11,404 nt of DNA from contig CALNAU010000216.1 of assembly GCA_937874275.1 (NCBI GenBank), forward strand, positions 1 to 11,404. The letters are read 5' to 3'. Positions within the stretch are counted from its first letter, which is position 1, and each line of letters begins with the position of its first letter. The translations under genes were made by a program, and so were the position numbers. The notes under the pieces were generated by a model. The model saw only the letters and a program-made list of their open reading frames with translations. It searched no databases and had not been told where the DNA came from. Origin of the DNA: an uncultured Clostridia bacterium (lineage in GTDB: Bacteria; Bacillota; Clostridia; Christensenellales; Aristaeellaceae). Positions 6,877 to 11,404 of the stretch are shown here, one piece after another.

Positions 6877-6957
6877 AACCAACTTATCAATCTGTTGTGA
6901 AACTCGAAGGGGGATCACAATCATTTGGACCGATGTCATTCTTTGGTTTGTCGTGAA

Positions 6958-6984
6958 TGCTACACCCAGAAATCAGGGTGTGCA
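6958..6984 (+). promoter_or_regulatory. Stem-loop in the leader of the tctC-like gene
   Basis: ACACCC (6962-6967) pairs with GGGTGT (6976-6981) across an 8-base loop. TGC (6958-6960) and GCA (6982-6984) extend the stem past a bulged T. It ends 6 bases before the ribosome site, with no T run, so it is more likely to affect translation or mRNA stability than to terminate. Confidence 0.35.
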
Positions 6985-6990
6985 CAATAA

Positions 6991-6996
6991 AGGAGG
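6991..6996 (+). promoter_or_regulatory. Ribosome binding site selecting the ATG at 7004
   Basis: AGGAGG lies 7 bases before ATG 7004, which opens a clear signal peptide. The frame is open further upstream (GTG at 6953), but that would place polar residues before the signal sequence. Confidence 0.85.
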
Positions 6997-7003
6997 AAAT
7001 ACT

Positions 7004-7960
7004 ATGAAAAAGGCACTGTTGCTTCTTCTAACCCTAGTCCTATTGTTGAGCAGTTTTGCGGTTCTGGCAGAGGAAAAGTTCCCCAACAAGCCGATTACCA
7101 TGGTGGTTCAGGCAAACCCGGGTGGCTTGTCTGACCAGGTTTCTCAGGAAATTGCCATGCTGATGGGAAATGACCTGGGCGTGCGCATTACCTGTGTCTA
7201 CAAGCCTGGTGCATCAGGCGCTGTAGGTATGACCTATGTGGAAGCCAGCCCAAAGGATGGTTATGTGATTGGACACGCACCCATTGAGTATGCCATGCTG
7301 AAAACGCTTGGGTTTGCAAACATTACCCCCGAGTCCAACACCTTCTTGGGCCAGGCATACACCACTGTGCCGGCTCTGACAATCAAGGCGGATGACACAC
7401 GCTTCAGCAATATGGAGGAGTTCTTTGCCTATGCCAAGCAGAACCCCGGAGGCATTAAAATGGGGAATGCTGGAGTAGGCTCTATCTGGCATCTGGTTGC
7501 GCTTGGCATTGAAAAGGCCGCCGGCGTGCAGTTCACACATGTTCCGTTCGAGGGAGCTGCGCCTGCCGCTACTGCACTGATGGGCGGCCACATTGATGCA
7601 ATAGCCATTGGGCCAATCGAGGTGAAAGCGGGCGTTGATGCCGGGAAATTAAAGGTTATCGGCGTTGCTGCTGACGAACGTTCAAGCGCTTTTCCGGATA
7701 TCGAAACGCTAAAGGAAAGCGGGATAGATTTTGCCCTGGTGCATTGGGGTGGATTCATCGCGCCGGTAGGTATTGACGCAGAAGTTGAGAAGATTCTGAC
7801 CGAAAGTCTGAAGAAAGCGGTTGAATCGGAAGAGTTTGCGAAATTTATGAACGAACGAGGCATGGATCCTGTCTTCCGGGGCGGCGAAGAGGCAAAAACC
7901 TTTGTGCAGGAGCAGTTTGATTACTTTGCAGTTGCTATTCCTGAAGCATTAGGCAAGTAA
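7004..7960 (+). CDS. tctC: Tripartite tricarboxylate transporter binding protein (TctC/Bug)
   Basis: A 318-residue exported solute-binding protein of the TctC/Bug family, the receptor of a tripartite tricarboxylate transporter. It captures an organic anion outside the membrane and delivers it to TctAB. The signal peptide is MKKALLLL...FAVLA with likely cleavage near residue 22. Family landmarks follow in order: FPNKPITMVVQANPGGLSD (26-44), KPGASGAVGMTYV (67-79), DGYVIG (85-90), NPGGIKMGNAGVGSIWHL (147-164), VPFEGAAPAATALMGGHID (180-198), and a C-terminal segment with ERSSAFPDIETLKESG (225-240). Length is typical. There is no lipobox cysteine although the host looks Gram-positive (see findings). 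The ligand cannot be predicted; characterised relatives bind citrate, dicarboxylates, aromatic acids or amino acids. A 16-pair hairpin separates it from tctB. Confidence 0.92.
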   Translation: MKKALLLLLTLVLLLSSFAVLAEEKFPNKPITMVVQANPGGLSDQVSQEIAMLMGNDLGVRITCVYKPGASGAVGMTYVEASPKDGYVIGHAPIEYAMLKTLGFANITPESNTFLGQAYTTVPALTIKADDTRFSNMEEFFAYAKQNPGGIKMGNAGVGSIWHLVALGIEKAAGVQFTHVPFEGAAPAATALMGGHIDAIAIGPIEVKAGVDAGKLKVIGVAADERSSAFPDIETLKESGIDFALVHWGGFIAPVGIDAEVEKILTESLKKAVESEEFAKFMNERGMDPVFRGGEEAKTFVQEQFDYFAVAIPEALGK

Positions 7961-7969
7961 TGCAAAGCC

Positions 7970-8007
7970 AGCATCGTCCGCTTGACGGATTTCAAGCGGA
8001 CGATGCT
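7970..8007 (+). promoter_or_regulatory. Strong intercistronic hairpin between tctC and tctB
   Basis: AGCATCGTCCGCTTGA (7970-7985) pairs perfectly with 7992-8007 around a 6-base loop (CGGATT). It begins 10 bases after the tctC stop and is followed only by TTCTACTT, too few T residues for a full terminator. It probably acts as a partial terminator or 3'-end stabiliser that raises the binding protein above the permease, as is common for transport operons. Confidence 0.65.
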
Positions 8008-8024
8008 TCTACTTATCATCGGGC

Positions 8025-8030
8025 GGGAGG
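8025..8030 (+). promoter_or_regulatory. Ribosome binding site selecting the tctB ATG at 8039
   Basis: GGGAGG lies 8 bases before ATG 8039. The frame is open upstream from TTG 7982, but that part is inside the hairpin and is not protein-like. Confidence 0.75.
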
Positions 8031-8038
8031 CCAACATT

Positions 8039-8470
8039 ATGGCAGAAATTCTGATTGGTATTGTCATCATCGCGATTAGCCTCGCCGCAATTATTAATGC
8101 CCAATCCTTTCCCAAGCCGCTGACCAGCGAGGTTCCCGGTTCGGCGTTTTTTCCTACGGTGATTGCAGTTGCATTGATAGTTGCGTGCTTGGCTTTGATA
8201 TACAAAGGAATACGGGAGAAGAATTCGTATTTTTCATTCAAGTCAGACAAAAAGGGTTATGCTGTGATGGCAATCACCATAGCGCTAACAGCGATATACA
8301 TTCTTTTATTTGGCAAAATGCATTTCATTATTCTGACAAGTGTGTACATTGGCATCCTTGCGCTCCTGTTCGGCATCAAGTGGCAAAAAGCAATTCCATC
8401 GGCAGTGGTTTCGGCAACTGTTGTATACCTTGTTTTTAATCGGCTGTTGAACGTTTTGCTCAACGGATAG
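8039..8470 (+). CDS. tctB: Tripartite tricarboxylate transporter small membrane subunit (TctB)
   Basis: A 143-residue integral membrane protein matching the small TctB subunit. It has about four transmembrane segments: residues 4-21, 36-57, 74-91 and roughly 95-112, with a further hydrophobic stretch at 119-141 that could be a helix or hairpin. The loop PGSAFFPTVIAV (33-44) before the second segment is the most recognisable family feature, resembling the usual P-G-x-F-F-P pattern. TctB is poorly conserved, so the call rests on this motif, the size, and the position between tctC and tctA. Its stop codon overlaps the ribosome site of tctA, and the two coding regions are 8 bases apart, indicating tight coupling. 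Confidence 0.88.
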   Translation: MAEILIGIVIIAISLAAIINAQSFPKPLTSEVPGSAFFPTVIAVALIVACLALIYKGIREKNSYFSFKSDKKGYAVMAITIALTAIYILLFGKMHFIILTSVYIGILALLFGIKWQKAIPSAVVSATVVYLVFNRLLNVLLNG

Positions 8471-8478
8471 GAGGAAAA

Positions 8479-9984
8479 ATGGATATCCTACAAACGATGC
8501 AGGCAATCATGCAACCTTCTGTCCTGCTTTTTATGCTGGTTGGCGTCATCGTAGGGACGTTGATTGGTGCTTTACCGGGGCTTTCTGTCGTGATGGCCAT
8601 TGCCCTGTTCACACCGATTACTTTTTTGCTAGAGCCGACTCAGGGGCTGGCGATGTTGATTGGCATCTACAACGCGGGGGTCTGGGCAGGGGGCATTTCA
8701 GCCGTTTTGATTAACACGCCGGGAACGCCTGCATCCATCATGTCCACATTGGATGGATACGCCATGACCCAGCGGGGCGAGGCAGGGCTTGGTCTGGGTA
8801 TTAACACGGTATATTCTGTGATCGGAGGCATTTTCAGTTCGATCGTTCTGATGTTTGCGGCTTTTCCCATTGCCAATTTCGCGCTGAATTTTGGTCCGGC
8901 AGAGTATGCCATGCTGGCCTTCTTTGGCTTATCGATGATTATCTCCGTCTCCGGGAAAGAATTGCTCAAGGGTGTTATTGTTGGCTTGTTTGGTCTTTTA
9001 ATTGCGACGGTCGGCACGGATGTGATGTTTGGAAACGCGAGATATACCCTTGGCGTCATGGAACTTAGAAATGGCATCCCCTTTATTCCGGTCATGATTG
9101 GGTTGTTTGGTATCGGTGAGATTCTGGACCAGATTACCCAGATTGGGAAAGAGGAACCAACGGCTTCCTTCAAGGGGAAAATCGGACGCATATTGCCAAC
9201 CGGGAAACAGTTCAGGAATTGGCTGCCCGCGACCGGTTTATCGGCAGTCATCGGGGTGATAGTTGGTGCGATTCCCGGTACGGGGGGAGACATCGCCTCC
9301 ATCGTGTCATGGGATCAGGCTCGAAGAATCTCAAAGGATAAAGAAAACTACGGAAAGGGTTCTCCAGAGGCGTTGGCGGTGACTTGTCTGTCAAACAATG
9401 CGGTCATTGGTGGAGCGATGACCACGATGATGGCGCTTGGCATCCCGGGTGATGGCGTGACGGCGGTGTTGATTGGCTCGCTGATGATGTACTCGGTCCG
9501 TCCCGGTCCCATGATGTTTATCGAACAACGCCCCATGGTGCTCAACATCATGGGACTAATGATCGTTGCCAATCTGTTCATTTTATTGGTGGGCTTGGCA
9601 ACAGCGAAAAGCTCTGCCAAAATGTTGAATCGTTTATCTAAGCCGACCATCTGGATTGTTGTGGCAATTCTCTGTTTGGTTGGTTCCTACGCCATCAGCA
9701 ACTCGTTGGTTGATGTATGGATTGCGTTTGCAGCAGGTATTCTTGGGTTTATATTCCGCAAAACGAATATGCCACTGGCGCCGTTTGTGTTAGCGATTAT
9801 TTTGGGGCCCATGTTTGAGGCTAATTTGAGGCGAACGTTAACCATTACGGGCGGAAGCTATGCAATTTTCGTAACCAATCCGATCTCCCTTGTTTTGCTT
9901 GTGCTTTCGATATTGTCATTTATCTCTGCGATATATCGAAGTTCTAAGGCAAAACGGAAGACGGCAGAAGAAGCACAAGCATAA
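8479..9984 (+). CDS. tctA: Tripartite tricarboxylate transporter large permease subunit (TctA)
   Basis: A 501-residue polytopic membrane protein, the large permease subunit, which should move the solute handed over by the TctC protein in an ion-coupled secondary transport step. It is rich in hydrophobic segments (about a dozen) and carries both conserved Gly/Pro-rich family regions. The first is GTLIGALPGLSVVMAIALF, then GVWAGGISAVLINTPGTP and STLDGYAMTQRGEAG near the N-terminus. The second, mid-protein, is IPGTGGDIASIVSWD, GKGSPEALAVTCLSNNA and LGIPGDGVTAVLIG followed by RPGPMMF. Length equals that of typical TctA proteins. AGGAGG at 8469-8474 sets the start. With TctC and TctB it forms a complete three-part system; no ATPase is needed and none is present. 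Confidence 0.95.
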   Translation: MDILQTMQAIMQPSVLLFMLVGVIVGTLIGALPGLSVVMAIALFTPITFLLEPTQGLAMLIGIYNAGVWAGGISAVLINTPGTPASIMSTLDGYAMTQRGEAGLGLGINTVYSVIGGIFSSIVLMFAAFPIANFALNFGPAEYAMLAFFGLSMIISVSGKELLKGVIVGLFGLLIATVGTDVMFGNARYTLGVMELRNGIPFIPVMIGLFGIGEILDQITQIGKEEPTASFKGKIGRILPTGKQFRNWLPATGLSAVIGVIVGAIPGTGGDIASIVSWDQARRISKDKENYGKGSPEALAVTCLSNNAVIGGAMTTMMALGIPGDGVTAVLIGSLMMYSVRPGPMMFIEQRPMVLNIMGLMIVANLFILLVGLATAKSSAKMLNRLSKPTIWIVVAILCLVGSYAISNSLVDVWIAFAAGILGFIFRKTNMPLAPFVLAIILGPMFEANLRRTLTITGGSYAIFVTNPISLVLLVLSILSFISAIYRSSKAKRKTAEEAQA

Positions 9985-9989
9985 TCAAT

Positions 9990-9994
9990 GGAGG
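9990..9994 (+). promoter_or_regulatory. Ribosome binding site selecting the ATG at 10000
   Basis: GGAGG begins on the last base of an in-frame ATG at 9988 and lies 5 bases before ATG 10000. The downstream ATG is therefore the likely start, giving the family-like N-terminus MIFDELSNI. Confidence 0.75.
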
Positions 9995-9999
9995 TTGTC

Positions 10000-10452
10000 A
10001 TGATTTTTGATGAACTGAGCAATATTGGCAGATATGCCTCACTTAGCCCAAATTTCCAGAAAGCGATTGCCTTTCTGACGTGTACGGATATTTTCTCCCT
10101 TGCTGTAGGGGATATAGAAGTGCAGGATGACTTGGTGTATGGTTTTCTAAAAGAAGGCAATCTGAAAACTGAAAATGAAAAATGGGAAACCCACAAAAGG
10201 TACGCCGATATTCAAGTGATTATTGAAGGTGCTGAGCGCATTGGCTATATGCCGAATACCGGACAAACGTTGATGGACCCGTATAACGAAGTGAAGGACG
10301 TTGCATTTCACAACGAACCGGGAACAGGCACGCAGTTAACGCTGCAAAAAGGGGACTTCGTAATCCTGTTTCCAGGGGAACTTCACCGGCCGGATTGTCC
10401 TGTGAAAGAGAACGGATTTTCGAGAAAGCTCGTTATGAAGGTCCATATATAG
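10000..10452 (+). CDS. YhcH/YjgK/YiaL-family protein (cupin-like, possible sugar anomerase)
   Basis: A 150-residue protein of the YhcH/YjgK/YiaL family (formerly DUF386), a small beta-barrel fold. One member, NanQ, has been assigned N-acetylneuraminate anomerase activity; others sit in sugar and sugar-acid operons without proven roles. Typical features are MIFDELSNIGRY at the start, WETHKRYADIQVIIEGAERIGY (62-83) with E63, H65 and D70, and the C-terminal FVILFPGELHRPDC (120-133) with H129 followed by RKLVMKV. These polar residues are probably the metal or substrate site. Length is normal. It begins 15 bases after tctA and sits between transporter and aldolase, which suggests that it handles the imported compound, perhaps by anomer interconversion of a cyclic keto acid. 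No other nan genes are nearby, so a sialic acid role is not supported. Confidence 0.88.
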   Translation: MIFDELSNIGRYASLSPNFQKAIAFLTCTDIFSLAVGDIEVQDDLVYGFLKEGNLKTENEKWETHKRYADIQVIIEGAERIGYMPNTGQTLMDPYNEVKDVAFHNEPGTGTQLTLQKGDFVILFPGELHRPDCPVKENGFSRKLVMKVHI

Positions 10453-10484
10453 CATCCCAAGAAATCGGGCTAAGGGATATCATT

Positions 10485-10490
10485 GGAGGG
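10485..10490 (+). promoter_or_regulatory. Ribosome binding site selecting the ATG at 10495
   Basis: GGAGGG ends 4 bases before ATG 10495. The TTG at 10483 overlaps it and is unlikely to be used; ATG 10504 is a less well spaced alternative. Confidence 0.7.
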
Positions 10491-10494
10491 CGCC

Positions 10495-11142
10495 ATGCAA
10501 TCGATGGTATTGGAGTCTATCAAAAGGCATAGAATCATATCAATCATACGAGGTTTTACAACGGAGGATGCGGTCCGTCTGGCAGAGGCACTTTATCTGG
10601 GTGGGATCAGACTGATTGAGGTTACTTTTGAGCAGGGGTTGGATGAACAAGAAACCGTACAGTCGATTGGAAAGATTGGCGCTTTAGGCCATAGTGATTT
10701 GTTGGTCGGCGCGGGAACCGTAATGACCAAAGAACAAGCGGAGCTGGCCCGTGAGGCTGGCGCAAAATACTTGATATCGCCAAATACCAACGAGGAAGTG
10801 ATAGCGTACGCGAAAGCGCACGGGCTTATTTCGCTTCCCGGTGCGATGACGCCCAGCGAAGTGGCCTATGCCTACACTCTAGGCGCGGATATCGTAAAAT
10901 TGTTTCCTTGTTCCGTGCTAGGACCGTCGTATATCAAGGCAATCCAGGCGCCACTCAGGCATATCCCGTTGGCGGCTGTCGGTGGGATAACGCTGGATAA
11001 CATGGCAGAATACTTTGACGCGGGCGTGTGCTGTGTGGGAATTGGATCCAATCTTGCATCAAATCGGCTGGTTAGAGCTGGAGCATTTAATGAAATCACA
11101 CAACTGGCAAACGCTTACGCGGCGAAGGCACACAAAGTGTAG
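10495..11142 (+). CDS. eda: KDPG/KHG-type class I aldolase (Eda family)
   Basis: A 215-residue cytoplasmic TIM-barrel aldolase of the Eda family, which cleaves 2-keto-3-deoxy-6-phosphogluconate, the 6-phosphogalactonate epimer or 4-hydroxy-2-oxoglutarate through a Schiff base. The Schiff-base lysine is K135 in IVKLFP. The general acid/base glutamate is E42 in IEVTF. Other family signatures are ISIIRG (15-20), VGAGTV (71-76), ISPNTN (94-99), LPGAMTPSE (114-122), AVGGIT (161-166) and VGIGSNL (181-187), the last two forming the phosphate or carboxylate pocket. Size and residues are complete. It is the last gene of the operon, 42 bases after the YhcH-family gene. Together with the class II aldolase at the operon head, it suggests that the pathway ends in pyruvate. 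No kinase lies in the window, so whether the substrate is phosphorylated is open. Confidence 0.9.
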   Translation: MQSMVLESIKRHRIISIIRGFTTEDAVRLAEALYLGGIRLIEVTFEQGLDEQETVQSIGKIGALGHSDLLVGAGTVMTKEQAELAREAGAKYLISPNTNEEVIAYAKAHGLISLPGAMTPSEVAYAYTLGADIVKLFPCSVLGPSYIKAIQAPLRHIPLAAVGGITLDNMAEYFDAGVCCVGIGSNLASNRLVRAGAFNEITQLANAYAAKAHKV

Positions 11143-11205
11143 CCGTAAGAGCATCCCCGCCCTTTTCGAATAGGTTTTGTCGTATTATGTCATCGAAACA
11201 AACTT

Positions 11206-11227
11206 ATGGCACTGTTTTCAGCTCCAT
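11206..11227 (-). terminator. Possible terminator of the right-hand - strand gene
   Basis: Read on the - strand, ATGG-A-GCTG pairs with CAGT-G-CCAT around an AAAA loop, with one A/G mismatch and one G-U wobble. It is followed by AAGTTTGTTT. It lies 12 bases after the stop of the - strand membrane-protein gene. The wobble makes it weaker on the + strand, so it would serve the - strand gene rather than the aldolase operon, for which I see no clear terminator. Confidence 0.4.
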
Positions 11228-11239
11228 GTTATTCATTGG

Positions 11240-11404
11240 TTACACCAGTTTGCCCAGTGCGTTGATATAAGGTTTAACTTCCAAACGCGCCTGCATCCAA
11301 TGATTGACCAGGCTGGCCAGCGTGCCCATGAACAGGGCGCTGACCACCGTACCCACACCGATACCGATGACCCGGCCCAGCAAGAGCAGGCTGAGGGTGA
11401 GGGA
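11240..11404 (-). CDS. Membrane protein, C-terminal fragment (YczE/YitT-like)
   Basis: The last 54 codons of a gene entering from the right edge on the - strand, ending in TAA at 11242-11240. The fragment begins SLTLSLLLLGRVIGIGVGTV and continues with a hydrophobic stretch through VSALFMGTLASLVNHW, then a polar tail ending INALGKLV. The Gly-rich GIGVGTVVSALFMGTLA segment resembles the last transmembrane region of YczE/YyaS-type membrane proteins, whose function is unknown. This family call rests on one motif and is tentative. The reading frame, G+C-rich third positions and stop all support a real gene belonging to the host-like flank. Confidence 0.7.
   Translation of the reverse strand, partial: SLTLSLLLLGRVIGIGVGTVVSALFMGTLASLVNHWMQARLEVKPYINALGKLV

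Noticed and set aside
10000..11142. Assignment of the cassette to sialic acid catabolism because of the YhcH/NanQ-type gene
   Set aside because: No N-acetylneuraminate lyase, ManNAc kinase or epimerase is present, and the aldolases belong to other families.
4671..11239. Attachment-site direct repeats or mobile-element ends flanking the cassette
   Set aside because: I compared 4671-4924 with 11143-11239 by eye and found no shared repeat of useful length, and no integrase, transposase or tRNA is present.

Overview
The window looks like a bacterial chromosome, most plausibly a G+C-rich Clostridia-type member of the Bacillota. This is an inference from the gene repertoire: an M29 aminopeptidase, a secreted multi-SH3b protein, HemW, strong AGGAGG-type ribosome sites on nearly every gene, and a YczE-like membrane protein. 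No rRNA or other marker fixes the taxon. Two composition regimes are visible. The flanks (about 1-4670 and 11240-11404) are G+C rich: a hand count of 541-600 gives 41/60 and of 11281-11340 gives 38/60. The middle is much lower: 6661-6720 gives 26/60.

Left flank (1-4670, all + strand): the C-terminal end of an acyltransferase-3 membrane protein is followed after 13 bases by an M29 metallo-aminopeptidase. An alpha/beta hydrolase comes next with a 4-base ATGA overlap, then HemW with a likely 4-base GTGA overlap. These look co-transcribed. A good sigma-A-like promoter inside the hemW 3' end then drives a secreted protein with five SH3b repeats, closed by a long hairpin at 4682-4725.

Middle (4925-11142): a self-contained catabolic cassette. 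A LacI-family regulator on the - strand is divergent from a six-gene + strand operon: HpcH/HpaI-family class II aldolase, TctC-like binding protein, TctB and TctA membrane subunits of a tripartite tricarboxylate transporter, a YhcH/YjgK/YiaL-family protein and a KDPG-type class I aldolase. The 150-base divergent region holds an inverted repeat whose two arms each carry a TTGACT hexamer, so the two promoters appear to sit back to back on one palindrome. My reading is a regulated system that imports an organic acid or sugar acid, possibly assists anomer interconversion, and cleaves 2-keto-3-deoxy-type intermediates to pyruvate plus an aldehyde. The substrate cannot be read from the sequence, and no kinase, dehydratase or dehydrogenase is in the window, so those steps must lie elsewhere.

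Right flank (11143-11404): a short spacer with a possible - strand terminator, then the 3' end of a G+C-rich membrane-protein gene on the - strand. No transposase, integrase, tRNA, CRISPR array or flanking direct repeat was seen, so how the lower-G+C cassette arrived is not visible.
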